A stretch of DNA of 64,000 nt, taken from UBA12191 sp964422295 (lineage in GTDB: Bacteria > Planctomycetota > UBA8108 > UBA1146). The stretch is taken from assembly GCA_964422295.1 (NCBI GenBank), contig CAYRAM010000015.1, positions 1 to 64,000 of the forward strand, read 5' to 3'. The position numbers were made by a program, and so were the translations under genes. A model generated the notes under the pieces. The model saw only the letters and a list, made by a program, of their open reading frames with translations, did no database searches and was not told the origin of the DNA. Positions 17,073 to 26,615 of the stretch are shown one piece after another; positions within the stretch are counted from its first letter, which is position 1, and every line of letters starts with the position of its first letter.

Positions 17073-17786
17073 CTAAAAGGGAAGATCGTCATCGTCGCCG
17101 GAGTCATCCGGTTTCTTTTTTCTCGGCTTTGGAAGACGCTTGGAAAAATCGTGAGTCGCCGGGTACTTCTTCCAGCGCTGGGCCATAGAGATCACTTCGA
17201 CCGCATCCAAAGTCTTGTTTTTGCGATCCGATTCGTCGAGGTATCCGCCGAGAAAGATTTTCATGCGTTTCTTCAGTTTTGAACTGTTGACCCGCTGGAT
17301 CCGCAGGATTTCGGTTCCCAGGGAAGTACCGAGGCGATAGTCCTGAATCGCCCTGTTGCGCCCACTTTCGACCTGCTTCAGCGATCCATTGACCCAAACC
17401 AATCCCTGTTCCAGCAGATTTTCGGGGATCCTGGGGGGGTTGAGGGAACCGGTAACGATGGCGTGGATCTGTACCAGCATCGGTGGGTAGCGAGCCCCTC
17501 CAGAGCCGAGTTGTTCCGCCTGTTTCTTGGCGAGGACATGAACCGTCGATCCAGACTCTACATCTTTCAAGGAAATGATGTCGTGCACCTCGATGATCGT
17601 GTCATTGGTTAGGGTCACCTTCAGGGTCCCCTTTTTACTTTTGACCTCGATCAGTTGGCGGCCATCTTCCGCTTTTTCAATCTTTTGAATGGTGACGAGT
17701 CCCGCAAAGGGCTTTTCCTCAGCGAGAAGCACTCCAGTACATGAGTAAACCAAAAGCGAGAGAGTGAGACTTATCTTGAGGTTCAT
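17073..17786 (-). CDS. Secreted protein of unknown function
   Basis: The family is not recognised. The 237-residue protein starts with a signal peptide (ISLTLSLLVYSCTGVLLA). A lipobox reading (LLVYSC) is possible but weak. A small beta-rich region follows (LIEVKSKKGTLKVTLTNDT), then a mixed region. The C-terminus is very basic and then acidic, ending KPRKKKPDDSGDDDDLPF, which could be a flexible tail. Its ATG overlaps the fhs stop (TAATG), so it is transcribed behind fhs. No functional link to folate metabolism is evident. Confidence 0.6.
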   Translation of the reverse strand: MNLKISLTLSLLVYSCTGVLLAEEKPFAGLVTIQKIEKAEDGRQLIEVKSKKGTLKVTLTNDTIIEVHDIISLKDVESGSTVHVLAKKQAEQLGSGGARYPPMLVQIHAIVTGSLNPPRIPENLLEQGLVWVNGSLKQVESGRNRAIQDYRLGTSLGTEILRIQRVNSSKLKKRMKIFLGGYLDESDRKNKTLDAVEVISMAQRWKKYPATHDFSKRLPKPRKKKPDDSGDDDDLPF

Positions 17787-19498
17787 TAGAAGAGCCCCTG
17801 GGGCAGGCCCTGGTCATCGAGATCGATGTTGAGCAGGGCAGGCTTCGATCCGAGTCCCGGCATCGTCATGATGTCACCGGTGAGGGCGTAGAGGAAACCG
17901 GCTCCGGCGGAGAGGCGAACATCCCTGACCGTCATGCGGAAGTTCTCCGGAGCACCGATCTTCTTTGGATCGTCGCTGAAGGAGTATTGGGTCTTGGCCA
18001 TGCACACGGGCAAATGGCCGAGGCCCAATTTTTCGTATTTTTTTATCGCCTTGCGGGCTGCGGGTTTGTAATCAACTCCGTCCGCCCTGTAGATCTCCCG
18101 GCACACGGTATTGATCTTTTCCTTGATGGGGATGTCATCGGGATAAAGAGTCGAAAAGTTTGCGGGGACCTCCTCGCAAGCGCGGACGACAGCTTCTGCA
18201 AGTTCAGCGCCTCCTTCGCCACCACGGGAGTGGACATCGGAGACGACCGCATCGAATGCCCCACAGTTTCGGGCCATCTCGATGACGGCAGCGACTTCGG
18301 CATCCGAATCGGTCGGGAAGCGGTTGAGGGCCACGATCACGGGTACCCCGAACTTGCCGACATTTTCGATGTGTCTGCGCAGATTGCCGATCCCCTCCTC
18401 GACGGCAGAAACATCCTCTTGCAGCATCCCCTCCGGAAGAGGTTTGCCGGGGATGACCCTGTAGCGCCCGCTGTGAACCTTCAGTGCGCGGATCGTCGCC
18501 ACCACGACGGCGGCATCCGGCTTCAGGCCACTGACCCGGCATTTGATGTTGAAGAACTTCTCAGCACCCATGTCGGCCCCAAAGCCACTCTCGGTGACGA
18601 CGTAGTCACACAGTTTAAGGGCGACACGATCTGCGACGATGGATGAGTTGCCGTGGGCAATGTTGGCGAAGGGGCCTGTGTGAACAAAGCAGCCGGTCCC
18701 CTCCAGCGTCTGCATGAACGTCGGATGGATGGCGTCCTTGAGGACCACCGCCATCGCCCCCGCTGCTCCAAGATCCTCCGCCGTGACCGGTTCTCCGGAA
18801 GTATTGTTGGCGACGATGATTCTGCCGAGGCGTCCCCTCAAATCCGCGGCATCTTTTGACAGGCCGAGGATCGCCATCACCTCACTGGCACTGGAGATAT
18901 CGAAACCTGTTTCCCGGGGGACACCATTCTTTGAACCACCCAGTCCGGTAATCACTTGGCGCAGGGTGCGATCGTTAACGTCGAGACATCGGCGCCATGT
19001 CACCGTAGCAGGGTCGATGTCACAGGGATTCCCCATCAGGATCGAGGTGTCGACCCACGCAGCGAGCAGATTGTTGGCCAAGCCGACCGCATGGGTATCT
19101 CCGGTCAAGTGCAGGTTGAAGTCTTCCATGGGGATCACTTGGCTGTGACCGCCGCCGGCTGCTCCACCCTTGATGCCGAAGACGGGTCCCATCGATGGCT
19201 GCCGAATCGTCGATACCGCACTTTTGCCGATGTGATTGAGACCGAGTCCAAGACCGATAGTCGTCACCGTCTTGCCCTCTCCCAGGGGAGTAGGGTTGAT
19301 GGCGGTGACATCGATGTACTTGCCATCGGGACGGTCGGCGAGCCGGTCGAGGATCGACAGCGGTACCTTGGCGATAAAGCGGCCATGGGGAGTCAGCTCC
19401 GATTCCTCAATGCCATACTGCGCCGCAATTTCCCGGATATCCTTCAATGGGACAGAGCGGGCGATGTCGAGATCAGAGGAGAGTGATTTTTCAGCCAC
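17786..19498 (-). CDS. fhs: Formate--tetrahydrofolate ligase
   Basis: The 570-residue cytoplasmic enzyme makes 10-formyl-THF from formate, ATP and THF. Visible family features are the P-loop TPLGEGKTVTTIGLGLGL, RQPSMGPVFGIKGGAAGGG, the folate/formate region HLTGDTHAVGLANNLLAAW, and AKTQYSFSDDPKKIGAP near the C-terminus. The usual length is about 555-580. The frame is open to 19582, but GTG at 19498 has AAGGAG seven bases upstream and starts VAEKSLSSDLDIARS, matching homologues, so this start is preferred. It could feed purine and formyl-Met synthesis; acetogenic use is unsupported because no other pathway genes are present. Confidence 0.95.
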   Translation of the reverse strand: MAEKSLSSDLDIARSVPLKDIREIAAQYGIEESELTPHGRFIAKVPLSILDRLADRPDGKYIDVTAINPTPLGEGKTVTTIGLGLGLNHIGKSAVSTIRQPSMGPVFGIKGGAAGGGHSQVIPMEDFNLHLTGDTHAVGLANNLLAAWVDTSILMGNPCDIDPATVTWRRCLDVNDRTLRQVITGLGGSKNGVPRETGFDISSASEVMAILGLSKDAADLRGRLGRIIVANNTSGEPVTAEDLGAAGAMAVVLKDAIHPTFMQTLEGTGCFVHTGPFANIAHGNSSIVADRVALKLCDYVVTESGFGADMGAEKFFNIKCRVSGLKPDAAVVVATIRALKVHSGRYRVIPGKPLPEGMLQEDVSAVEEGIGNLRRHIENVGKFGVPVIVALNRFPTDSDAEVAAVIEMARNCGAFDAVVSDVHSRGGEGGAELAEAVVRACEEVPANFSTLYPDDIPIKEKINTVCREIYRADGVDYKPAARKAIKKYEKLGLGHLPVCMAKTQYSFSDDPKKIGAPENFRMTVRDVRLSAGAGFLYALTGDIMTMPGLGSKPALLNIDLDDQGLPQGLF

Positions 19499-19601
19499 GG
19501 GATGCTCCTTTTGGGAAAAGTTCAACATGTGAAAGTAGCCGAGAGGACCTTCTGGATCAACTTTTGACACCTGAGGCCCCATCGGGGCACTTTTCGCAGG
19601 G

Positions 19602-20573
19602 TCAGCGGCTGCGGATCAGGATTTTCCGGTCGATGCCCAAATCGTCGCGGATCTGATCAACCTCCGAGATAAAGCGTCGTGCGTCCTGGGGATAGCCGGC
19701 GGTCGGTTTCAGCTCGGGAAGGTGCCGGGACCACCATCGATTGAGCAAAACCATGTGAAGCTCTCGCAGATACTTGGCAGTCATCGAAGCGAGTGCGGTA
19801 CAAAAGCTGTGGTCTTCACACTCTTTGCGGAAGTGGACATCGAGAGATTTTCCAGCGGGATTGCTTGCCCGATAGGACTGGGCTTCCCTGTTCTGTTCGA
19901 GGATTTTGAATTGGCACCCCGGGAAGAGTGGGAGCAACAAGGGGCCGTATCTCTCTCGTCCCCCCAGGCGATCGGTCCAGACTTCGATGCTGAGTCGATC
20001 CTCGATCATCCATAACCAGTGGAGAAAGCGTCCCATCGCCCAAGCATCGACGGCACCCTTGCTGCCTCGTGAGTCGACCTCCGAATTGAATTCCAGAACT
20101 TCCAAAGGGATTGCCCTGATCTCTCCCATCTCCAGCCCGGCTGCTTCGAGACCACGCTCCAATTTGCGACACTTGCCCGCCAATTCGATAGGCTCCGCAG
20201 AGAAGGGGAGAGGAAGATCTTGATCCTGGTACCAAGGATATTGGTCCAGATAGTTGGAACGACCTGCAGTCAGGTGGTGAACCAATTCGCGAAAGGTCTC
20301 TGGTTTTTCACCTCGATCGATGGTTGCAAACGCAAGCACTGCTTCCTCAAGACGTGTCAGATCTCCCTTTCCGGGGCGGTGGAGTTTCTTTGAATCGGCG
20401 ACGGAGACAATTCCTTTTTCGCGACGACCCGCGCGTCCCAAGTTGGCGACACGATCCCATGGTGCGCTGGCCGGGGTTCCCTTTTCAGCTTTGAGTGAAA
20501 CAAATCCAATCACCATCGGCCCGAGCCAAGGCCCGTATCCCGCTTCATCCAGGCCAGCGATCCAGTGATTCAT
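19602..20573 (-). CDS. Divergent RNase HII-like protein
   Basis: The 323-residue protein shows the RNase H2 layout. WIAGLDEAGYGPWLGPMVIG replaces the usual DExGRGxxxGP motif. SVADSKKL matches the second acidic motif. A central WTDRLGGRERYGPLL may hold the third Asp, and FCTALASMTAKYLRELHM resembles the SIxAKxxRD helix. The Arg of DEAGRG is replaced by Tyr, and the protein is about 100 residues longer than RNase HII, with an insertion after the DSKK motif. It may cleave RNA in RNA-DNA hybrids, or be a separate branch with a different substrate. ATG at 20573 overlaps the stop of the SpoU methyltransferase, so the two form an operon. Confidence 0.6.
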   Translation of the reverse strand: MNHWIAGLDEAGYGPWLGPMVIGFVSLKAEKGTPASAPWDRVANLGRAGRREKGIVSVADSKKLHRPGKGDLTRLEEAVLAFATIDRGEKPETFRELVHHLTAGRSNYLDQYPWYQDQDLPLPFSAEPIELAGKCRKLERGLEAAGLEMGEIRAIPLEVLEFNSEVDSRGSKGAVDAWAMGRFLHWLWMIEDRLSIEVWTDRLGGRERYGPLLLPLFPGCQFKILEQNREAQSYRASNPAGKSLDVHFRKECEDHSFCTALASMTAKYLRELHMVLLNRWWSRHLPELKPTAGYPQDARRFISEVDQIRDDLGIDRKILIRSR

Positions 20574-21148
20574 ACCTTCTCTCCCGTCGATCCGGAGCCT
20601 TGGACCCAAGGGGGTGAATCACCGTGAGCGAGCCAATTGCGCCGCACTTCAGAGAGGATGATGCCGCAAGAGGTCGCCACATTGTGGGAGTGCTTCGCGC
20701 CAAACATTGGGATCTCCACGCTGCCGTCACAAAGAAAGAGTACCTGTTCATCGATCCCCACCACCTCATGACCGAGAACGATGGCGAGGGGGTGGGGGTA
20801 ATCAAGATCGTAGACACTGTGGGAGTCGATGGTCTGCTCCAGGGCGAGGACAGTGATCCCATCGTTTTGAAGGGTGCGTACGGCAACCGCAGGATCCTCC
20901 AAATGATGCCAAGTGATGGTTTCTTCTGCTCCGAGGGAGATTTTTGCGATCTCGGGTCGCGGTGGTGTGGGTGTGATCCCACAGAGATAGATCTCTTTGA
21001 CTCCGAACCCATCCGCTGCCCTGAAGATGGCACCCACGTTGGTCAGGCTGCGGATGTTATCCAGGATGAGGACCAGTTCGGGTCGCGGACGCTGGGCCCT
21101 GGAATCCGCATCTGCCCTGTGCTGGTCGATACGGCGTTTGCGGGTCAA
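20570..21148 (-). CDS. SpoU/TrmH family RNA methyltransferase
   Basis: This SPOUT-fold enzyme methylates a ribose 2'-OH in tRNA or rRNA using SAM. The three motifs are visible: DNIRSLTNVGAIFRAADGFG (motif 1 with the catalytic Arg), LAIVLGHEVVGID (motif 2) and IPMFGAKHSHNVATSCGIIL (motif 3, with His in place of the more usual Leu before Asn). It has 192 residues, like TrmL/TrmH-type small members. TTG at 21148 has GGGAGAG upstream. The target nucleotide cannot be told. It is followed by the RNase HII-like gene with an overlap. Confidence 0.88.
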   Translation of the reverse strand: MTRKRRIDQHRADADSRAQRPRPELVLILDNIRSLTNVGAIFRAADGFGVKEIYLCGITPTPPRPEIAKISLGAEETITWHHLEDPAVAVRTLQNDGITVLALEQTIDSHSVYDLDYPHPLAIVLGHEVVGIDEQVLFLCDGSVEIPMFGAKHSHNVATSCGIILSEVRRNWLAHGDSPPWVQGSGSTGEKV

Positions 21149-21385
21149 TCGACTCTCCCTTGCGACACTGATTCAGTGAGTCCCCGGCAAGTCGGGCTTG
21201 AACGGGGACGAAACCATGGAGGCGATCAGATTAACCTGAGAAACCGGAACCATCGATCCCTGAAAAGGATTCTGGAGAGAGTTCCCCCTTCCGTTAGGAT
21301 ATGGGACATGTGTAATGAGCCTTATCAGTGAGGGAAAGTCAGCGCACAGCAATCGGGTCAATGTCCTTCGGAACAGGTACAACAG

Positions 21386-22051
21386 ATGTCAGATCAATTG
21401 TTGCTGAATCCTGCTGAACAGCGAGTTCTCGGTGTTTTAATCGAAAAGTCGCTGGCGACTCCCCAGTACTATCCGCTGACTCTGAATCAGGTGGTGACCG
21501 CCTGTAATCAGAAATCAAACCGAGATCCGGTGGTCTCGATGATGGAGGATGAAGTGGAGGGGGTGTTGACCACATTGGCGAACAGGGGTTTGGCGACACA
21601 GGTCTTTGCCTCAGGATCGAGGGCAGGGAAGTATCGCCAGGAACTGACTTCGATGCTCGAATTGGACGGGCAGTCGATGGCGGTTCTCGCCGAGTTTTTC
21701 CTGCGTGGTGCGCAAACCTTGGGTGAATTGCGAACGCGGGCCTCGCGGATGAAGGCGATTCCCGACATGAATACGCTCAGGGGTGTACTCGATGGGATGG
21801 CACAGCGGAATCCACCCTTGGCGTGCCGTTTGACTCCTCCTGGGGTTCAACGCGGAGTTCGTTGGGGACATCTGCTGCAAAATCCTGAAAACTTGGAATT
21901 TGAAGAGGCGTCCTCCTCTGAGTCTGCGAGTCCGGCGACTGCAACGACCCCTTCCCAGCCAGACAGAGGATTCTCTGCACGACTGGAAGAGTTGGAAGCA
22001 AAGATTGCTCTTCTCGAAGATAAGATTCAATCCCTTGAAGATCGACGCTAA
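21386..22051 (+). CDS. YceH family protein (DUF480)
   Basis: The 221-residue cytoplasmic protein matches the YceH/DUF480 family of tandem winged-helix proteins. It shows LNPAEQRVLGVLIEKSLATP, YYPLTLNQVVTACNQKSNRDP and VLAEFFLRGAQTLGELRTRA. The family function is unknown. The C-terminus has a Ser/Thr/Pro linker and then a short coiled coil (LEELEAKIALLEDKIQSLE). ATG at 21386 follows GGAACAGG. It starts a plus-strand run with the two MuiA-like genes, although the 31-base gap after it could hold a separate start. Confidence 0.88.
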   Translation: MSDQLLLNPAEQRVLGVLIEKSLATPQYYPLTLNQVVTACNQKSNRDPVVSMMEDEVEGVLTTLANRGLATQVFASGSRAGKYRQELTSMLELDGQSMAVLAEFFLRGAQTLGELRTRASRMKAIPDMNTLRGVLDGMAQRNPPLACRLTPPGVQRGVRWGHLLQNPENLEFEEASSSESASPATATTPSQPDRGFSARLEELEAKIALLEDKIQSLEDRR

Positions 22052-22082
22052 TCAGAAACGGCAGTCGAGAGACGGGAGCACT

Positions 22083-23858
22083 GTGTTGTCTTTTCATCAT
22101 TCCTCCAGGGGGTGTTGCTGGGTGATCGCAGGATTGTTTGCCGCAATCTTGGGTCCCGGTCTCCCCAACGTCTTTGCCGGAGAATCGCTAAAGATTGTCC
22201 CCGGAAACATCACTTCGGTGACCGTCTACCCAGGAATTGCCAATGTCGAACGGACAGCTGCGCTATCGCCAGGGGAACCTGGTAAGCGAAGCTTGTCTCT
22301 GGGTCCACTGCCTGCAGATCTGCGCGATCGTTCGGTCAAAGTGGCGACCAGTTCGGGCATCGAGGTTCTTTCAGTTCAGGTTCAGCGATCCAGCGGTGAT
22401 CCGGTAGAGTCGAAGCGTGTTGCTGAATTGCGCGTGAATGTCGAAGAAGCAAAGCAGGCATTGCAGGCATTGACTCGCCAGGAAGAAACTCTGGAGGCAT
22501 TGCAACAGCGCTATGAGGGAATGGTGCCAGGGAAACCGGGACCAGAAACGAAGTGGGCCCTGTCGTTGCAAGCGTGGCAAGGGATGGTCGACCTCATTCT
22601 CAAGGGCATCGATGTTACCACCCAGCAGCGAATGGAGTTGGTTCCGCAAGTCCGCGAGGCGGAGGATCGTTTTGAGAAATTTAAAATGGAGTTGGAGCAA
22701 TTGACTGCTGGCTCGGAGCGCAGCCAAGCGACCATCGAGTTGGAAGTGTTCGATGCTGAAGGCGTGGGAGGTGTGTTCAGGGTTCAGTATCAGATACCCG
22801 GTGCAACCTGGTATCCCTCCTATGAGATGGAGGTCGATACGGAGAGAAAGGTTCTCCATCGGAGGTCGTATGCGGAGGTGCGACAATGGACAGGGGAAGA
22901 CTGGCCTGCGGTGCCGATGTTCTTTGCCACCAGTTTGCCAGAATCGGGGGCAGAGCCAGATAAATTGGTGGCTTTGAAGATCGAAAGACCCCGATATCTT
23001 CCCCAGGAACCGGTGCCCAATCCGCGCTCTTCGCCCAGGCCAGAATCATCGAGGGCGCTGGACCGCGGGATCCCTGCAAAGTTGGAGAGTCCGAAGCTTG
23101 CTCGTAAAAGGTTGCAACCCGAGGTCGTGGGAGGGCTCCTCCTCGATGAGAAGCGAATAAGTTTTTTTGCTACCGAAGACAAGCGGATTCCTCAGATGGA
23201 TGATCGGGGATTTCTTGCCGTGTTCGAGGCGATACACGCAGCGCCGGTACCCTCCGATGGGACGATTCAGCGCAGGTTACATCGATTGAATCAATCACCG
23301 TACATACCAGATCACATCTGTCTTCCCGAATTGGAAGACGCGGTCTTCCGTCGATTGAAGATGCCACTGGAGGGGGAAGATCCCCTGCTTGCCGGATCGG
23401 CATCCGTATTCGCAGGAGATGATTATCTGGGGTTGACCCATATCAACAGGACAATTGCTCCAGGCGAAGATCTCAAAATTGATTTGGGGATCCTCGATCA
23501 GGTCGTCGTAACACGAACGACGGAAGACTCGGAGGAAACCCGGGGTTTATTGAGTCGCTCCTTGCAATACCGAACCGATACTCGTTTACGTTTCGAGAAT
23601 TTTGGTAATCGTACCGAAAGTTTTGAGGTTCAGGAGAGGATCCCGGTCAGTGATGAGGAATCGGTATCGATCTCAGTCGACCGTGGATCTACCGATCCTG
23701 ATCCTGAGGGAATGAACTCTTCAGATGGGATTCTGCGTTGGAAGATTTCTGTCGAACCAGGGCAATCGAAGGAGATTCGATTGGTTTGGACGATGCAGAT
23801 TCCCAAGGAAAAGGTACTGAAGAGAAGAGAAGCCCCCGAAAGAAAGGGGGAAGAATGA
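22083..23858 (+). CDS. MuiA-like exported protein (DUF4139/DUF4140), copy 1
   Basis: The 591-residue protein has a signal peptide (WVIAGLFAAILGPGLPNVFAG). The N-terminal DUF4140-type domain carries SVTVYPGIANVERTAAL. A helical, coiled-coil-prone middle (about residues 110-205) follows, then the DUF4139 start YQIPGATWYPSYEMEVD. The end (RWKISVEPGQSKEIRLVW) is typical of the family. MuiA (mucoidy inhibitor A) was named for effects on exopolysaccharide, but its mechanism is unknown. The open frame begins inside yceH; GTG at 22083 with GGGAG upstream fits the signal peptide. It overlaps copy 2 by four bases. Confidence 0.75.
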   Translation: MLSFHHSSRGCCWVIAGLFAAILGPGLPNVFAGESLKIVPGNITSVTVYPGIANVERTAALSPGEPGKRSLSLGPLPADLRDRSVKVATSSGIEVLSVQVQRSSGDPVESKRVAELRVNVEEAKQALQALTRQEETLEALQQRYEGMVPGKPGPETKWALSLQAWQGMVDLILKGIDVTTQQRMELVPQVREAEDRFEKFKMELEQLTAGSERSQATIELEVFDAEGVGGVFRVQYQIPGATWYPSYEMEVDTERKVLHRRSYAEVRQWTGEDWPAVPMFFATSLPESGAEPDKLVALKIERPRYLPQEPVPNPRSSPRPESSRALDRGIPAKLESPKLARKRLQPEVVGGLLLDEKRISFFATEDKRIPQMDDRGFLAVFEAIHAAPVPSDGTIQRRLHRLNQSPYIPDHICLPELEDAVFRRLKMPLEGEDPLLAGSASVFAGDDYLGLTHINRTIAPGEDLKIDLGILDQVVVTRTTEDSEETRGLLSRSLQYRTDTRLRFENFGNRTESFEVQERIPVSDEESVSISVDRGSTDPDPEGMNSSDGILRWKISVEPGQSKEIRLVWTMQIPKEKVLKRREAPERKGEE

Positions 23859-25606
23859 TGGGGTACGTGACCCTTGGCAGAACTGCTCTGCTGCTCTTGT
23901 TGTTACCTGCGACTCTGGGCCTTGTTCTGAACACATCGATGGCTGTCGCACAGAACTCCAATGAGCTTGATTCCAACGGGCTTGAATCCAATGGGCTTGA
24001 GCCCATCGTGGCGAAGTCCAACTCCCCGGTCGCCGTCACCGTGTTTGAAGACCGAGCCCGTGTCCGGCGCAGCGCAGAGGCCACTGTGGGAGAAGGCACC
24101 CACCGGTTGTTGTTTCGCCAACTCCCCGGGGAGCTCAACACCGACAGCCTGCACGGCAAGGTGTCAGGTTCGAGCAGTGGAGACATCCTTATTCTCGGGG
24201 TCCATCTCGATCCAGACTTTCCCGATCAAGGGACAGAGTTCCCCGAATCAACACTGAAGGCACGCCTGATTCAGATCGATGACGAACTCTTGGCGTTATG
24301 GTACGAATCTCAGAAAAATAATCTGTTTGTCAAAATGCTGGTCCGTTACTCCGAAATCCTGCGCAGTGTGGTCTCCGATTCGACTACTGTTGAGGACCGA
24401 TCCCGGTGGAGAATCAAGGACATCGAACCGATCCAGCAGTGGCTGTTGAACGGAGAAGTCCGCGCTGCAGCGGAAGCGGATCGCTTGGCAAGACTGCGGT
24501 CAAACTTGCGACGGCAACGGCAAGACATCCTGAATGACCTTGAGAATTTCCGCAGGGATTCCGAGCGTTTGGTTTGGAATGCAACGGTGACTTTTCTGGC
24601 TTCCGAAGCGACGACCGCGACCATCGAACTCGCATACGACATTCCATCCGCCCGCTGGGAGCCGATTCATGAAGCCAGACTGGATGAAGATACCGGTTGG
24701 GTAACCTGGAACCAGCGTGCCAGAGTCATCCAATCTTCCGGTGAGCATTGGACCGGGGTGGAGATGACTCTCTCCACACTGAGGTCTTCATTGGGACTCA
24801 GCGCAGGAGAATTGATACCGGTGGAAGTTTCCTTGGCGGATCGGGAGGAGCCTACAGACGGTGCAGTGACCACCGCTGATCTGCTCGAACGGGAGGCCCT
24901 CGTGGGAAGGCCATTGCGGGAAGAACCCGAGACTGATGCAGGTGATTGGTCTTCCCCCGTGATCGAAACGGGATTCGGAGGAGTGGTCTCCTTCCGCATC
25001 AAAAATCGGGTTGATATTCCTGCTGATGGCAGCCCCCATACCGTCAATATTCAGACCTGGAAGGGTGAGTCGAAACTCGATTACGAGGCGATCCCTTCCT
25101 TGGGACAGGGGATCTATCGCAGGGCAAAGTTGATTTCACCAGGGCCAGGCATGTTGCTTTCGGGGGAAGTGCAGTGCTTCAGATCGGGTACCTACGTCGG
25201 GTTGGGGGAGATCGGCAATATCGCACCGGGACAGGAATTCAAACAGTACTTCGGACTCGATGGACGATTGAAACTGTTTGTCCAGGAACTTGCAGAAGTA
25301 CAGACACCATCCCGGTCCGCCTTTTCCAGCCCCAAGTATGAGAAAAAAGCACTCTATGCGGTGACCTCATTCCTAGATAAACCCGCACTGGTGGAGATCG
25401 TCGGCAGGATACCTGTCAGCATGGTTGAGGAGTTGGTGATCGAGGTCGGAAAGGAAACCGATCCGGAAGCCGAAGTCAGCCGTGATGGTATTTGCCGTTG
25501 GGAATTGGCACTCGATCCGGGGGAACGCAAGGAAGTCATCTTTCACTGGATCGCAGAGGCGGACAGGGGCAGCGAATCTCTATTGGATCTGGTCGATGAC
25601 GATTGA
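23855..25606 (+). CDS. MuiA-like exported protein (DUF4139/DUF4140), copy 2
   Basis: This 583-residue paralogue of the preceding gene has a signal peptide (TALLLLLLPATLGLVLN) and a short Asn/Ser/Leu repeat region at about residues 37-48. SPVAVTVFEDRARVRRSAEA matches the DUF4140 start. A helical middle follows, then YDIPSARWEPIHEARLDEDTG, the DUF4139 start. The end RWELALDPGERKEVIFHWI mirrors copy 1. ATG at 23855 overlaps the previous stop (ATGA) and sits behind a strong GGGGGAAG SD. The pair may form a complex or represent subfunctionalised duplicates, but sequence similarity is low outside the key blocks. Confidence 0.75.
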   Translation: MMGYVTLGRTALLLLLLPATLGLVLNTSMAVAQNSNELDSNGLESNGLEPIVAKSNSPVAVTVFEDRARVRRSAEATVGEGTHRLLFRQLPGELNTDSLHGKVSGSSSGDILILGVHLDPDFPDQGTEFPESTLKARLIQIDDELLALWYESQKNNLFVKMLVRYSEILRSVVSDSTTVEDRSRWRIKDIEPIQQWLLNGEVRAAAEADRLARLRSNLRRQRQDILNDLENFRRDSERLVWNATVTFLASEATTATIELAYDIPSARWEPIHEARLDEDTGWVTWNQRARVIQSSGEHWTGVEMTLSTLRSSLGLSAGELIPVEVSLADREEPTDGAVTTADLLEREALVGRPLREEPETDAGDWSSPVIETGFGGVVSFRIKNRVDIPADGSPHTVNIQTWKGESKLDYEAIPSLGQGIYRRAKLISPGPGMLLSGEVQCFRSGTYVGLGEIGNIAPGQEFKQYFGLDGRLKLFVQELAEVQTPSRSAFSSPKYEKKALYAVTSFLDKPALVEIVGRIPVSMVEELVIEVGKETDPEAEVSRDGICRWELALDPGERKEVIFHWIAEADRGSESLLDLVDDD

Positions 25607-25874
25607 AGAAAAAATTGAGCAATTCTTTAATTCCGACGGCAGGGCCAGAAAAGAACAGTTGAAGGAGATTCTCAAAGAGCCGCTCACACCTGAACAAGCC
25701 GAATCACTCGCTCCGGCGATCAAGGACAGGAGTCCCAGGATCAGTGCCAGAGTGACTGCGTTGTTGGCAAAACATCAATTGGAGAATTGTTTTGAAGAAC
25801 AACTATCAGGTTTGAAACCCGGGAAGCAAACTCTGCTAAGAAGCCAATTTCTAAAGATCAAATCTCGGCAATAA
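25596..25874 (+). CDS. Small helical protein of unknown function
   Basis: The family is not recognised. The 92-residue product begins MTIEEKIEQFFNS and is almost wholly helical and charged, with a block (SLAPAIKDRSPRISARVTALLAKHQL) like a single HEAT-type helix pair. ATG at 25596 lies inside the end of the second MuiA-like gene (11-base overlap), which suggests translational coupling and supports it as a real gene. No signal peptide is seen. Confidence 0.5.
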   Translation: MTIEEKIEQFFNSDGRARKEQLKEILKEPLTPEQAESLAPAIKDRSPRISARVTALLAKHQLENCFEEQLSGLKPGKQTLLRSQFLKIKSRQ

Positions 25875-25894
25875 CTCGCCCTGCTCGCTGCGGA

Positions 25895-26392
25895 TCAGTG
25901 ATTGCGATCTTCCAGGCCGCCATTGCCTTCTTCCCGATGGCCTTCAAATTCTCCGGGTACGATCTCCTCCAGCAATACCGCTTCCACATCTGCGGTGCCG
26001 AGGATCTCGGTTTTGTTGAATACCACTTCCCATGTGTAACGCCCCGGTTCAGGAAACTCCATCGGCGGCAGCTCAAAGATGCATTCGTGATGCTCTCTTC
26101 GATCATCGTGGTAGATATCAAACTCGGGGCTTTCCTCAAGAATCGTGTCATCCACGAGTCTCTTGAAACGGAATGAAACCTTGTGGAGCCCGGAAAAATC
26201 ACTGAGATTGATATATAGAGTTGCGGGACCGTACTCCGCTGGAAACTCGGCGAGGCGCACCTTATTGAATGTCCCTGCGAGGACGCACTTCGTCGATTCG
26301 TCATCTTTGTATACCCGGTCACAGAGCAAGATTGCCTGAACGAGGGGAACGAGAGGCTTGGTCAAGAAGAGGCCTGCTTTCTGTGTCCGCAT
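25895..26392 (-). CDS. DUF6941-like protein
   Basis: The 165-residue cytoplasmic protein matches what I recall of the DUF6941 family, whose function is unknown. The opening reads PLVQAILLCDRVYKDDESTK, followed by CVLAGTFNKVRLAEFPAEYG and TLYINLSDFSG. Beta strands follow, then ELPPMEFPEPGRYTWEVVFN, as in a beta-sandwich. The tail is rich in Glu and Gly. ATG at 26392 has GGAG eight bases upstream. It converges with the small helical gene. Confidence 0.6.
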   Translation of the reverse strand: MRTQKAGLFLTKPLVPLVQAILLCDRVYKDDESTKCVLAGTFNKVRLAEFPAEYGPATLYINLSDFSGLHKVSFRFKRLVDDTILEESPEFDIYHDDRREHHECIFELPPMEFPEPGRYTWEVVFNKTEILGTADVEAVLLEEIVPGEFEGHREEGNGGLEDRNH

Positions 26393-26615
26393 GGATCAAA
26401 CTCCGGGGCGAGCCGGATTCTACCTTCTTGGTAAAAATCCCTCCAGCAACCCGGTTGTGAACCTGGAGATGAGGTTGGAGACATTTACCTAAGGATCGGT
26501 CTACTCTAAGGTACCGATTTCTTCCCCCCCGATCCACCCCGGTTAAACACGTCAGATCCGCTCTTCTTGACCCTTATGGGGTGGTCTCACAGAATGGCCC
26601 AAGTCGGAGCCCTGA

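Noticed and set aside
19576..19588. GCCCC-ATC-GGGGC hairpin between fhs and the RNase HII-like gene
   Set aside because: The stem is only five pairs and the T run is on the wrong side for the minus-strand genes, so it is not called a terminator.
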